This document shows, piece after piece, positions 23,201 to 37,917 of a stretch of 64,000 bases of DNA. The notes beneath the pieces are model-generated. The model worked only from the letters and a program-made list of their open reading frames with translations. It did no database searches and was not told the DNA's origin. Made by a program: the position numbers and the translations under genes. Origin of the DNA: Cephalotus follicularis. Lineage: Eukaryota; Streptophyta; Magnoliopsida; Oxalidales; Cephalotaceae. Where the stretch lies: the NCBI GenBank assembly GCA_001972305.1, contig BDDD01000176.1, positions 434,001 through 498,000 on the forward strand, written 5' to 3'. How positions within the stretch are numbered: the stretch's first letter is position 1; every line of letters begins with the position of its first letter.

Positions 23201-26200
23201 CTAATCATCATCACTCTCATAATTTTGGCATAGTGAGTCAAGTGCAGTATCATTAGCTTTGTTCTCCTCTTGTTTTCGGTCTCCCGATTGAGCTGGTTTC
23301 TTAGGGATTATCATCACTGGAAATTTGTAATTGGATTTAGCACCACCCTGAGTCCGAGAAGCACCTGGAATTTCTGTCAACAAGCACACAAACAGGAATT
23401 TATCAACATCTAATTGCACCTTTAAAGCAGAAGCACTCATTAGTGACTGAGTGTGTGCCATCAGTATAAAAGTTCGTACAAACTTCTCTATCAATGGACT
23501 TTTTATTTTTGGGTCGAATAGTAATTTAATATTGCCTAACCAATCACAGCCAGCCACTTGCAGATCCCTTTTCCCTACTCCATTCTAGTTTATCCTATCA
23601 CCTATTTTGTTTACAGGATGTTCAAAAACACATGCCACTTGTATTTATTATCAATACATACGTAGACGGATTTTCTGCGTCAAAGCCACATGTAGTGGAA
23701 AATAAAAATTCAAAACAAAGCCAGGCCGTTATAAAGATCAAGTCAAACAATCAAAGTAAATCAACAATGTTTAATAATAGTAATATACAGATCTTTGACC
23801 AACGACAGTTTCCCAAGTCATCTACGAAACAAGACCTCGAACACAGTTTGACCAGATTGTCCTTGATTTCTATGATTTGCGGGTTAGTTCTCATATTGAA
23901 AATTAGTATGTCATTCGCCGAGGACATCATTAATCATTTTGCCTTTGATTACCTAAAAAACGCTCAGCTTTATGAGTGTATCGCATTTCAGTCATGAAGC
24001 TTATACATTGTTAACATTTCTGTAATCATTTCATCACCTACAGTGATTGGTCAAGCAGAAAAACAGCCATAGTTCAATAAATTATGCGGGAATAAAACGG
24101 CTGTATCAACTTTCAAAATTATGAAATCTAGGTCAATGTTAAAAAATCCTAGCTTGATAAATTCCATAAACTTTAATGCTGATGGGGATCTGTGTCCCTC
24201 TTCAAGGTTCTACAATATTTTGGTAGCAATAGGAGTGGCATAAAAGAAACATGGGAGGTGTCTAGACAGGTTTTATCATTTTTTCAAAGCTGACTTACCG
24301 AGGTGATATACCATGTGTTTTCTCTTTTTAATTTAAACCATTCTCGTTTCACAGCAAAAACTCACTAAAGTCAACAACACATCACAGAACTTAATAAAGT
24401 TTTGAGGCTTCTTTTTAAGCTAATTATAGAAAATATATACCAACATTATTCAAGTAAGCCTAATAGGTGACCCGTTCACAAGGCCACCATCAAATAAAAT
24501 GTATCTTTAGCAAGGTATTTTTCAGGTGAATATATTGAGCCATCTCCTCAAATACCTATGATAATACATACTATATGACTATGCTTTCACCAGTGAAAGA
24601 AAATAGAGAATTTAAGGGGAAATAAACTTACCTTTTTCACTGGAGTTGTCGTCCAAATGGGCTTTTTTCAAAGAATCCGTAGGATTACTAGGAAGTGGTT
24701 CAATAACCTTTCTTTTCTGCATTGCATATAAATGAAAACATGAGTTCACAAACTTATATTTACTTCATTACGTGAAAAGAAAAACAGGTTTTTTATGATT
24801 TACAAGCTCCACTCACTATTATGTCTTAATCATTAAAAACACTTGCACAATAGATAGAGCATCAAAATACCTTGGGATTCTCTATAGATGTTTCGCCATT
24901 GCCACTTGGAAGCTTAATCAAATCTCCCTCATCATCATCATCATCATCAAAATCTTCATCAGAAATCCTTTTGATAACCTCCTTTGGCCTCTGAATACAA
25001 AACAACCCATATTAGAAACAATCATTCTGGAAGGGGAGATGGGGCACCCACCAGAGAGGCATGCCTAGAGAGAGAGAGAGAGAGAGAGAGAGACTGGTAC
25101 TAACTCCAAAAATCGATTTTATAAGTGCTTCATCTTCTTCTTCCAACTTCTTCTCCTATCGGCAGCAACATGAAAAAGTAAGCAACAGCACAGAAACTTG
25201 GTAAGAAAAAAATATATTCTACTCAAAATAAAATAAAAGTCAAAATATAAACTTCAACACAAGACTACAATTTCTGTATGGGGGGCGGTGGCCATGTAAG
25301 TGCCCACCCTTCTCTCTCTTCTTACAATGTGATACAGTACACACTTAACAGAACTGAAGCTGGGAATCTGTGTTTTTAGATATTCATCTATAATGAGCAT
25401 ATAGGATAATAAAAAACAAACAAAAAAAAAAAAGCCAACGGCCATACCTTCTCTGCTGTTGTGTGCTGCAAGGCCTCAAGCATTGAATCTAAACTCACAG
25501 TTGCATGTCTTGACTGGAAAAAAAAAAAAGAACTCTTAGTATAAGAAATATCAGATTATAAGTTTGATAATGGAAAGTGAATAAGAGATCATGGTAATTT
25601 TGGGTCTTTGGAAGCTGCCCGGTACATGTGTTCAAGACATTAATATATAACATACAGTAAAAAATCTAAGTACCCTCATGGACTTCATTTCATCTAGTGC
25701 AGCAAGGATGTCCATCTCTCTTTTTGAATCCAGGGTTCTGTTCTCCAAAGACCTCATTGCGTCCCCCATCTCTTCTGCTTCTCTTTTCTGCCTCTCCTTA
25801 TCTGCAACCTGCCAAAAAGTCGAACAAAAAATTAATTTAAGTTTTTAACAATATCAAAGAATTTAAAGATATAACACGTAATTTTAGAAGTTGTTACCTC
25901 ATCCTCAGAACGCCAAGGCTCAAAATTTCGCGAAGCACCAGACTCAACAACATAATCTGAATTTTGTGGGTCAGTCTTTATAGCGAGTTCGGCAGAGCAC
26001 TTGGTGCACTTGAAGTAAAACCTAAAAATTTGGATTCCCAAATATGTCTGCATGTATACATATATTTTTCATATCATTACCTCAGTCTACCAAATTTTAT
26101 AAACTGAATTCTCATTTGAAGGAACCAACACAATAAGAGATCAGAATCTGATTACCGAGACATCTCGAAATTCATAAACAAAATAAAAGGCATAAAAATT

Positions 26201-26440
26201 AAAGAAAAAGTTACATAAATATACATGTATATGTGAATATACCTCGCCGATAACGTCTTCTTTGCGGGAGTTGAATTTGGTGCCTTTGTAGATGTAATTG
26301 CCGCAGGTGCTACATCGAATACTCATGGGCAACATCATTCGGACCTTGATTTGCTGGTTCTTAGGTCGTCGGATCCGGGGCAACTTCGACGGGTCGAAAT
26401 CCGGTGGATAGTACTTGTTTAGCACCTTCCTTTCTCCCAT
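23201..26440 (-). CDS. YJU2: Splicing factor YJU2 / CCDC94 homologue
   Basis: Eight coding exons on the minus strand: 26440-26243, 26047-25898, 25808-25674, 25513-25448, 25155-25105, 24990-24871, 24716-24632 and 23364-23201. They give 322 residues. The N-terminus [20 protein letters not shown] is nearly invariant in the family. Two CxxC pairs (C43/C46 in CSTC, C80/C83 in CTKC) form the conserved zinc-binding core. A charged helical region, about 117-200, follows. An acidic stretch [11 protein letters not shown] and a Lys-rich tail ending in YESDDD complete it. YJU2/CWC16 proteins join the activated spliceosome with the Prp19 complex and promote the first step of splicing by holding the branch helix in place. 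All junctions are GT-AG and in phase. It is nuclear by family knowledge. The neighbouring TyrRS gene is on the same strand but separate. Confidence 0.93.
25067..25093. repeat. (GA)n microsatellite in a YJU2 intron
   Basis: An AG run lies in the intron between the exons at 25105 and 24990. It reads as a CT tract on the coding strand, close to the acceptor side of the intron. Confidence 0.9.
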
Positions 26441-27080
26441 CCTTCCCTTCTTCTTCTCTTAGGAAAAAAAAAACTCTAATTTCGCTTCCAGATACAGTTG
26501 AGTTTGAAGCTCTTTGTTTTGCCGTTTGGTAATGCGTTGGGAGGCACAAAAGCGCTTTTTCCTCCCATCGCAACCTAAAAAAAAACGTGTGGAAAAAGAC
26601 GTCAAAAGCTATTCTGTTAAAATCACTTTCTTTTTTTTGAAATCGTTGAAACGCTATTTTGTCTAACACAGCAATTTGCTGTGTTGAAAAAACGCAGCTT
26701 AAGTCCATTCTGTGGATCAAAGAAACACTGCACGATCCCCGTTTTCCAAAAAAAAAAAAAAAAAATAGAAAACCATAACCTCATAAGTGCAGAGAGAGGC
26801 CCCAGCAATTTAGCCAAACCAAAATCAGATATCTCAGCATCAAAGTTGTCATCAATTATTATGGGTGGAGTTACGATTTTTTAATTCTCCACTTCATGGA
26901 TTCAAAACAAAACAGAGAGAGAGGGGGAGAGAAAGATAGTTACCTGAGGATTGAGGAGGTTGATTTACAGTGACAGAGCTTTTTCCGGTGCAGGTGGAGT
27001 AAGAGAGAGCTTGAATAGAGAGGGATCAGAGAGAGAAGAGGAGAAGACGCTTCGATCAGAGAGAGATGAGGAGAAAACGT
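26441..27080 (-). promoter_or_regulatory. YJU2 leader with probable 5'UTR intron
   Basis: On the minus strand CCTCAATCCTCAG|GTAACT (donor at about 26943) lies in a CT-rich leader. TTTTTTTAG|GTTGCGATGG (about 26573) is a plausible acceptor upstream of the start codon. Purine-rich GAGAGAGA blocks on the plus strand (26910-27070) mark the leader region. Confidence 0.45.
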
Positions 27081-28067
27081 GTGTAGTGGATGTTTTTTTT
27101 TTATTATTTATTTAAGTGATGTAGTAGTTAAGTGATCAAACACTTTATCTACAGTAATTTTAGCTCGATACACAATAATACCAATGGACCTTTAATCTGA
27201 CGGTAATACTAAACGGACCTATCATAAGCTGTTTTCATTTCAACAATCAGTTTATAAATACATGCATCATATTACAGTATTTATTATCATCAATAATTTA
27301 ACTGTATTTATAACAATTAAATTAAATCGGAGGAAAGTGAATTGGTTAGATTACGTTAATATTGGATTATTTAAAACCTACATATCTAATCGTTGATTTT
27401 AAATACGTAGATCATCTATATAAATTTTTAAATCAATTAAATATTTGTAATTATTTCATTTTCATATAAGAATGTATACCATCGTAACTAGATACGAAAA
27501 AAAACTGATTTAAACATTAAATTGTTATATAATAAAGAAATAATTAGAGATTCAATTGATATATATGATCTACAAATATAAATTATCAAATAAAACGATC
27601 GAATTTGTAGCATATAACCCATAATCATCCCCATTTTAGATAATCCGACGCATAAACCTAATACAACATATAAATTAATCCAATATATTCATTTTTTTTA
27701 TTAAATTAACTATTTTACATTTGGATTTCACCCACAGGGTATTATTAAAATCTTAAAAATAAATATTTTTCATAATAAAAATAAAGACAGAAACCTAATT
27801 TATCTGAAACTACATAAAAAATATTAATTATTTGTTGAACTTTAAAATAACTAGATTAAACAGTTAAATTTATAATTTTTACTGTATAGTTCTTGCATAG
27901 AATAAATTATTTCTGTTGTATACTAATTTACCATTAGTTTACATTAAGAGATCTAATAATCACCTACAAAATTGAGGTAATTCTTCGAGAAGTTCATAAT
28001 TTCATACCAAATGGTTTGTAAGACTGACATGTAACAATCTAAATATTCTGTAATAATTGTACATACA
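27081..28067. other. AT-rich intergenic sequence
   Basis: No supported gene, RNA or repeat family is seen between the YJU2 leader and the short palindrome at 28068. Confidence 0.5.
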
Positions 28068-28155
28068 ATTATTGCAGAGCAGTCATTGGATTTTATCCAA
28101 TGACTACAAATGCACCACTTTTTGTATTATCCAATGACTGTTCTGCAATAATTAT
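28068..28155. repeat. Short perfect-stem palindrome
   Basis: The left arm AATTATTGCAGAGCAGTCAT + TGGAT is reverse-complementary to ATCCAATGACTGTTCTGCAA + TAATT on the right, with one mismatch and a loop of about 35 bases. It resembles a tiny MITE or hairpin and lies between the YJU2 and TyrRS genes. Confidence 0.8.
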
Positions 28156-28587
28156 GAATTTGAATTGGACATTTAACGTTCTCAAGATGATGTTAATAAA
28201 CTCCGGATAAACTTGCATTCTTGGTCTTTCAAGATTAACAACCCTAATCGAGCACAGGCTTGACCGGTTGGCCTGATCTGATCTCACCAGATGTCGGCTT
28301 GATCTGTTCTCATAGTCTGTCAGAAAAACCTTACCTGATGTCATAAACCTCGTATTTTGTTTATTTTTTATTTTTTATTTGAAATTAATCCCTCACAATC
28401 TTGATTTTGAAGAGATTTCAAATGAATGGTATTTCATGATAACTATAAGGCCAAGCGCCACATGAAAATAAAACAAAACTTAAACCCATTTATTCGCATT
28501 TATAACATTCCCAGCATGAATTGAAATTTGTTTAATACAATCCGCTGGTATGAGAACCCAACTCTACAAAAGCAAAGCTCTTTCTCT

Positions 28588-31500
28588 TCATCTGGTGACT
28601 CTGTAACCCTACAAAATTAAAAAAAAAAAAGACTTCTAGATCAATCTCAAATACATTTTGAAAACAAAAATTCATTATTGGAAAAATGGTTGATATAAAA
28701 CTTCATGATAAAATTTTGTCAGGGAAGACAGACCTATAAATTGAAGTGAGCAAAGTAAGGAGTTTCACTTATCATTTAAGAACCAGAAAATGCAAAAAGC
28801 CTAACAAGTAAAACAAACAACATATATATAACACAAACCTTAACCCGTCTCAGTAGATCCTTAGCTTTAGCATCAGTTTTAAAATGATCTCGCACAGGCT
28901 GCAGGAAACATGAGTAACTATCAACGTAAGGAGATTAGAAAGTTCACTAGATCATATAAAAACCATCAACAGTTTTCTTTATACTCTCCCTAATACTTTG
29001 GAGGATTTGTTTCTTTTTTCCCAGTGGCAAACTGGAAAACAAAGTCAACTCCAAATAGAACATGTTCAACATTCAAATTCCACACCCAGTTCAATGCAGC
29101 ACTCTCTTATAAGCTTAAAGTACTAGTAAAGATCTATTAAAGACACAAAGCCAGAGATCAGAAGTTTATGAAAAAATATATATACAAGTTCAGTAACAAC
29201 ACAACTTCACATTAGACAATTGCCGATATCACACATCATGATCCCAGATGAAAGTATGGCACTTGTACACGCAGGCATAGATAACTGCCCCATTCCTATC
29301 AGTTTTAACATATGGACAACTTATTATCACCCGGTAAGAGTCAAAAACTATAATAGGAACATGTAAAAGGCTCTTTTGACTATGAAATTATTTAAAATTC
29401 TTTACATGTCAGGAAACATAACTGTAGCCATTAACTAAAACTTATACAGATCCCGTTCACAAATAATAAATACCTGCAGTATCTTATTTATTGCCTTAGA
29501 CAGTGCAGGTTTCAGGTCACCGGGATGTAAATCACCAGTTTCATAGTCAGCTACAAGTTCTTCAAAGCTTTTGAAAGTCCTGCATGACAAGATGGTATTA
29601 CGAGTCAAATAAATGTCCGTAGACGGTCAAAATGTACAAAATACACTACTATAAAAAAAACAACCAATATACTCCTCGATTAAGGAAAGATAAGTAAGGT
29701 CTCAAATTTCAGAAAAATGAGAACCGAAGGTAATAATTACAGGAATTAGCTGAAAGATCTCCCACACATATTTAAACATATAAGATGGAAGAAAAAAAGA
29801 AGTTAACCAAAGAGTAACACTACTCACTTTTCTCCACCATGTTCTACACCACGTTCCACCTTAAACTCGTGGAACCACGGGAAGACAATATATTTTAGGT
29901 ACTCCAGACAAGGATTCCCTTCAACAATCATTGGGGGGCAGTATGCCTTTTTTATCTTCACATTTACCTCTGCCTATAAAAAATCAGTTCAAAAGAACAT
30001 AAGAACGATACCAAACAAAATGTTCAGAGTATTAATTGTAAACAGTGTATAGATGCATGCCATTTTCATGAACTGGTGTTATTCAAGACACAAGCATTCA
30101 TTCTAACTGCAAATACAAATTTCGAACATAATATCAGCGCATACCTCCTCATCCTCCATGAAGATAGAAGAAGATGGATCACTTTTCGACATCTTTTCTT
30201 GCCCTTGTTGTAGACCAGGAAGCATGTCTGGAAATGACAGTAACCAACAGGAATCAAGGAAATCCCGACCAACAAAAAAACTCAGGAATAAATTTAAAAC
30301 AAAGAATCAGTATCGTACGATGAGATAAAATGATCGGCTTATTTTTCCTCTTGATGTCATCACAGTACTCTCTTGCAAGAACATTCACTTTTCGTTGATC
30401 CATTCCCAACTGACAAATGTCGGCCTATATGTATAATAATAAACATGAAATTTATAAACAGTCATCTTGCATAATATAACACAAAAAAATTAATTATAAC
30501 ACGGAAATGATAATAAGTTAATAACCTAATATCATAGTTCAAGATCGTAGAGAATTCGGTAGTCAGACACATAACTCAAAGTGCACTATTCATCATAACT
30601 ATGGTTCATCACTATTAAATTCGTATTAACTAAAAATGATAGAAGCTGAAAAGATCCATGGATACAAGAATGACGGTATGATGACATCACAACCATAACT
30701 TTTCAATTATATCACTTAATTGGTATCTCAAATTCTTTTGACTGTTTATAATGTCAAGTGTAAATTGGCATCACAAATTATTATGATTGGATACCTATGG
30801 AATAAAAAGGCTACCAAAAAAACATGGTTTTCAGTCAAAGAGCTAATGACTACCATTACAATAGCAATGGAGGTGTCCAAGGAAACAGGCACTTTGTTGC
30901 CTGTGAGGGGTCCTATTTTTTTCTCTTTGAGATAAACAAAAGTTAAGGATTACTATGTGTGTGTGTGCGCGCNTTGTGCGTGTTATATATATCTTGCCCC
31001 AAAACACTAGTCTTATTTTGCATAAAGAGTGGGAGAGATTGTAACTTAATTGGACCTGCTCAAAGAAAATTATGGGAAGGAACTGGGCTGCTATTCAACA
31101 AACGATTACGAAAAAGATATATCACCCGCAACTACATCCTGAATAGATTAGCACGTAAAAGGCTTTTGATACAACAAATGGCACAGCCTACACCAGAATG
31201 AGTGGACCCGGGATTTGGGTTCTTTGCATGTCCCTAAGAAATCATTACTACCACAGATAATGACATGATCTAGAAATAATTACCCGAAAGAAAGGCACAT
31301 CTTATTTGCCCGCACTTGTAAAATTTACCTTCATCAAGGGAAGGAGATCTTATGATTGATAGAGGTATTGGGATATAAGATAAAAGATTTAATGATGGCA
31401 CTTTTTGGATCAATTTACAAATCCAAAGATTTTACCAGAATGCTTATGCAGTTCTACTGCAGCCATAATTTCGCAGTAAGAAGTATAATCACCTCAAGGA

Positions 31501-32912
31501 AAAATATGTCAGCACACTGCATGCAAGGATAGAAAATCTGAGCTGCTGTCAACTCATCCTGCTCACTTCGACCCATTATCTGAACACATCTGAATCGAAA
31601 AAATGTGATTATAGTGAAACATAAAGTATTGATCACTATTTCAAACAAGCCAAGCATTACTCAAGTACCTCAATATCCTAGGAAGCTTGTTCCTGCGAGC
31701 TATATCCATTACCAAAGGCCAGTACTTATCTGCATGTTTGTTAATTTCTGTTGAAGACCATAGGAATTCAACTTTATCATCTATGTGATTCATTCCAACA
31801 GCTCTCCATATCTCAATCAAATATTCTCCAACCTTTTGGATTTTGTTCAAGTCGCCACCCATTTTATTATTTAACTGCGCAAACCAATCTGCAATCCAAA
31901 TTTTAACTTTGCAGCCAGCAGAAGTCAGTTTGTTCACATTAATGGTCTTCATAACTCCCTGGATACCAAAAAAAATGTGACTATATCCAATCAGATTTCA
32001 GAAACATAAGTTTCACATATATTTGAAAACAAAAACTCAAAAAACCAGACACTGTTTAAGCTTTTAATCAATCATATGGAAATCTCACAAGTCCATGGCA
32101 AAGCCTTAGTGCTTGCATTTGCATGAGACATTGCATGAGACATAAAGCCAGAGGCATAAGACCAAGGTACTATCAATAGCAAACTCTCAGACAGAAAGAA
32201 AGCAAATGCATTAGTTACATTTCTTAAAACTGCATCTCAGTATCCTGTCGAATGTATCTTTAGAAATCAACAAACCATTAGAATATAGCAGAGGTGTAAT
32301 CGAAACCAGTACAAAAATCGGAGATTTTCAACATTATGTGTGCATATGGGAGACAAGTGTTGTCCACATTAGCATGCTAATGAAGCGAATTTTAAGTGGA
32401 TTGAACTGGCATGAGGAAGCTAAAAAGGAGTAAAGTTGGTATGCTTTTGCAATGAAAGACAGACCTGAGCAATGTGCATTCTGCCAGAGGGCTCGAAGCC
32501 GTCATAGCAAATGGGCACAGGTTTCTTAGTGAGAAGATTCAGCAACTCATCCTCTTGTATGCACTCTTCACCTATACTCCTCACAATCCGAAATCTCTCC
32601 TCTGTACTCATTCTGATACCAAAATCCCAGTTTTAATAAAAAGCTCAAAAATTACATTCACAGATACTATTATATGCATATATACATACATATATAATAT
32701 ATTGCATATCTAGTCCTATAAATTTTCTTTCTTTTTTTCAGTTGATAAAATATTAAACACAAAACAAAGTGGGTCTTTTTTTTTAAAAAAAAAGGAAAAA
32801 AAACTTACTTAGAATCATCAGACGAGGAGGAGGAGCAAACAGGCTGGTTGATAGAGAGAGATTGAATTTCATCAGACGGTGGGATTTGATCAGATGATGA
32901 TGGGGCCTCCAT
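28588..32912 (-). CDS. Tyrosyl-tRNA synthetase, cytosolic (class I)
   Basis: Ten coding exons: 32912-32809, 32612-32465, 31958-31669, 31589-31493, 30424-30319, 30227-30145, 29973-29828, 29579-29474, 28898-28839 and 28608-28588. Together they give 386 residues. The enzyme activates tyrosine with ATP and charges tRNA-Tyr. The class I signatures are present: the HIGH-equivalent GRMHIAQ at 78-84 and KMSKS at 260-264 (GQEKMSKSDPSSSIF). DGFEPSGRMHIAQ and YPCMQCADIFFLEADICQLG form the Rossmann core. The start at 32912 gives a Ser-rich N-terminal extension MEAPSSSDQIPPSDE, as in other plant cytosolic forms. An internal ATG at 32611 (MSTEERF) could serve as an alternative start. The last exon codes only GYRVTR. 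As in other plants, there is no EMAPII-like C-terminal domain. The 1.07-kb intron 30425-31492 holds an ambiguous base. All junctions are in phase. Confidence 0.94.
30973..30973. other. Ambiguous base (n) in an intron
   Basis: A single n follows a GT/GC-rich microsatellite within TyrRS intron 4. It is a sequencing or assembly uncertainty with no effect on the coding sequence. Confidence 0.99.
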
Positions 32913-33145
32913 TGGACGATCTCTCTCTGGAGGCGCAAATGAGACTTCTGTTTAGGGTTTATCTCTCTTTTGTAATAAAATGGTAATGTAGCTTTTTCAG
33001 TGTGGAAAGAATAGTTGGTTAAAGCCCCAGTTTCGTTTTGTTTTTGAGACCCAATTGTTTGGGAACCTTTTTTTTTTTTTTTTTCACGCAAAAGCATTTT
33101 TCTAACTCGAGTAAATGTATTGATCAAAAAAGTGTTTTTTCTTTG

Positions 33146-33333
33146 TTAGGGATGATAATTTCTACACAATCTATGAGTTTTTGAACCGAACTCGTCTTGA
33201 CGGAGCAGATATGATTTGTAGATATTATATCTGCATCGGATACGGGGTAATTTCGGGTACTGTGTATCTAAGGGGCGGATAGGGTACAGATACAAATAAA
33301 CTCTCACCATAACCGACCCATTACCGTCCCTAA
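33146..33333. repeat. MITE-like element, copy 1
   Basis: The element starts TTAGGGATGATAATTT and ends ACCGTCCCTAA, giving short inverted termini TTAGGGA(T/C)G. The body shares GGATATGATTTGTAGATATT and GGGTACAGATACAAA-type blocks with 33554-33722. Confidence 0.65.
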
Positions 33334-33553
33334 AAAGATTCAAATTTGATTGTTATTATTTGTTTGATCATGTATCTTCAAGTTCAACTTGACAATTATG
33401 AATGTTATTTGATTATATTTTTATGAAAGTGGATTTTATTATATTTGATGTTTGAAATGATAGAAATATTAAATAGGGAAAAAAATATATATAGATTGCT
33501 ATCATAGATTCATAGTATACATTATATTTAAATATGCAGAAAAAAAAAATCTT

Positions 33554-33722
33554 TGGGGCGGATCGGGTACGGTAGAGGATTTATAACCGCAGGACGGATA
33601 TGATTTGTAGATATTATACCCGTATCGGATACGGGACGATTTCGGATACTGTGTGTCTTAGGGACGGATAGGGTACGAATACAAAGAAACTCGCACTATA
33701 ACCGATCTGTTGCCATCCCTAA
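33554..33722. repeat. MITE-like element, copy 2 (left end lost)
   Basis: It matches most of copy 1: GACGGATATGATTTGTAGAT, TATCGGATACGGGACGATTT, GGGACGGATAGGGTACGAAT. It ends GCCATCCCTAA but lacks the TTAGGGATG start. It lies 220 bp from copy 1 in the same orientation. Confidence 0.65.
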
Positions 33723-34870
33723 TTTTTGTTCGTTCAATTTACTAAATAATTTCAGTTTTATCACATTGATAACACTCATCATTATATATCTGATAAAATA
33801 TATCAAAGTCGAAGTTATAATCTTATCAAAAATAATATTAACATACATAAAAACGAGAAAAATAACACTGATAAAATATCGTTGTAAGCTCTCAAACTCT
33901 TAACCTAGATAAAAGTGTTAAGAACTCACGTTATTTAAACCCTCTTCTATTGAACCATTTGTACAAAGGAAGGATTGAATCCAATCTTTAACTTGACACA
34001 AATATAAAATAAAATACTCAACAAATATTAAAAAATAAAAAGCATCTAAAAAAAGGAAAAACAATAGGCTAAAAGGACGGTATGGGTGCGGCTTCAGTTT
34101 AACAAAAACTGGGCCTAGCTATCTTTTAACCCAATGTGTTGTGCATGTGGTTCCTTCGGCACTTTCACAGTTTTAGAGTGGTCCAAATTTGAAGAAGAGC
34201 CCACATGATATTTTAATAGTTTACCACGTGCTATGTGGACCTTTTTTTATTATTATTTATTTATTTATACGTCACATGTTCAAAGCTCAAAAATTTGACC
34301 AAATAAGAATGGCCTGACAACTGGTAGCGTATAAGCTACATATCAAATTCAACTATTCAAGTGTTGTGATGGTGATACAAGTTATTTGACATTCTAAAAA
34401 TAATTGATGTTTGCTTGTTGTTGACCTTTTAATGACATAATATTTGCCATTTAGGATTTGAAAAATAAAAACAACCCAAACATTGTTCGATTGACAGTCA
34501 CGTAATTGAATATTAGATCATCTTCTTGCTCAAATAAAATTGGTCAACATTTCAATTTTGGTCTCTTCAGACCCATTTGTTCCTTGAACTCCAATAATCA
34601 AACAATTTGAGGAAAGTGGTTATTATATATTATTATTGTTATCATTAAGCAATCTATCCATGACAGAAGTAGATAGTGAGGCTCAAGCTCAAGTTTGTAT
34701 CATTAACAAGAAGGATAGTTACAATGGAGGAGAAATTTGGCAATAAAGACAAGCTAATTACAAAGTATCCCATCTATTGAAATTTTTCATAAGCATTTCT
34801 ATAACTATTGTAAGTATTGAAAACAACATTTTAACAGTTGAAGGATGGAGTGTGCACACTTCACACATTA
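33723..34870. other. Intergenic sequence downstream of GA2ox
   Basis: AT-rich. It presumably includes the 3' untranslated region of the gibberellin 2-oxidase next to 34870. No other gene or clear repeat is seen. Confidence 0.5.
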
Positions 34871-36396
<1,526 letters not shown>

Positions 36397-36514
36397 TGAA
36401 TATTGGGTTGTTGAAGGATGAGAACGTTGTTGTTGATATGCAAAAGAAAATGGACGAGTGTTTATAGTTTGTACAGAGAAGCACATGAACAAATGGTTTG
36501 GGGTTATGCATCCC

Positions 36515-36522
36515 TATTTATA
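36515..36522 (-). promoter_or_regulatory. TATA box of GA2ox
   Basis: TATAAATA on the minus strand, about 119 bp upstream of the start codon. A transcript start near 36485 is implied. A GA microsatellite (about 36530-36542) lies just upstream. Confidence 0.7.
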
Positions 36523-37917
36523 CTACAAACAGAGAGAGAGATGGGTGGCACTTTCAATTATGTTAGATTTTTAGAAATATATATGTTTTTTTTTTAAAAA
36601 AAATAGTTTATTTACACTAATGAATAAATAAACAAAGAGGTCAATAGTCATCATCAGGACTTTGTGAGATTTTATTCTTTTTTTAATAGATTGGCAAGTT
36701 AATCCCATGGGGAAGTACTAAGTGACGTCAGCAAAACTTCTTAGACGATTCTCCATTACGTTTACAATTTTAGTGCAAAATACTTAGAGGTTTGCTAACT
36801 ATATAATGTTCCAAGTTCAAGTGATATTTATCACCGATAATGTTTTTAGGTAACATAATAAATATATAATAACTAATGAGAACATAAATAAAGAGCTTGA
36901 GATTCTGTTTTTGGGGAATATGGTATATTAGTGTCAGCTTAGAGTAATAGGCAAATACGAATTAGAATGAAAGAGAGTGATGTTTAACACTTATGAATAA
37001 CTAGAGAGAGTCAATCAAGAAAGATATATGTAGCTCTCGAAATACATGTTTTGTAGATAGTATTGAAAAGGCATTGTAAGAATTTGCATTCAGAGTTTTG
37101 ACCCAAATTAATACACGTGTTGACAGGCCAGCCTCCACTTCAACAGTCGGGCTATTATCCTACGCGTGGATACGGTATGGACGCCTCCTACATTATCATT
37201 CATTCATATTATAATATATATATATATATTAGGTAACCTTTGATTTCGATATCTCTGTCGGTCATATTTTCAAATTTTTTTTTATAATTTTTCATTATTA
37301 TATCGTGTACATACACTAGATTTTCTATTTCTCTGTCTGTCTCTATCTACTATTTTATTTATGCTCGCTAATCGGTGATAATATGCTCAATTCATGAAAT
37401 AAAGCAAACTAACAAAGAAATAAAATCAGCAATCTCATGTGACAGTGACATATATAACAACAAAATGGGTACGAGAGTTGGATCAATGAATGTCACATAT
37501 GATGTCATACTTTTTCCAAAGCTACTAGAATTAATTAAAAGACATCTACAATTTAATGGGGGTGTGTACGAAATTGTAGATACTCATAGTAGTGCATGAT
37601 TTTGAGAGCCCAACGTGTTTGACAGCCTTGCAACATCAAGTCAAATTTTGCAACCTCGTTTTAGCACCGTTTTGTTAATTAACAACGTTGATTTAAAACT
37701 AGTCAGATTTACCAACTCTATAAATGGAAATGAATTTACAACTCATGGAATTTAAATGATGAAATATAATGGAATGAATTATTTTGTTTAATTATTCATT
37801 TGTAATTATGTTAAAGATTATTATTATATTGTTCAGTTTGTTTATTTGAATGATGGAATATTATATAATAATATGATTATTTATCATTAAATATAATATA
37901 ATATTTGTATATATTTA
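36523..37917. other. GA2ox upstream region
   Basis: AT-rich promoter-side DNA with no further gene. It ends at a solo LTR 1.4 kb from the TATA box. A TA microsatellite lies at about 37210-37228. Confidence 0.5.

Noticed and set aside
23632-23997. 121-codon plus-strand frame within YJU2
   Set aside because: It lies antisense in the last YJU2 intron. No domain, promoter or codon-use signal is seen.
30959-31201. Basic protein-like open frame (IGPAQRKLWEGTGLLFNKRL)
   Set aside because: It lies in a TyrRS intron, starts in a microsatellite with an ambiguous base, and matches no family that I know. Perhaps a fragment of an old transposon, but not supportable.
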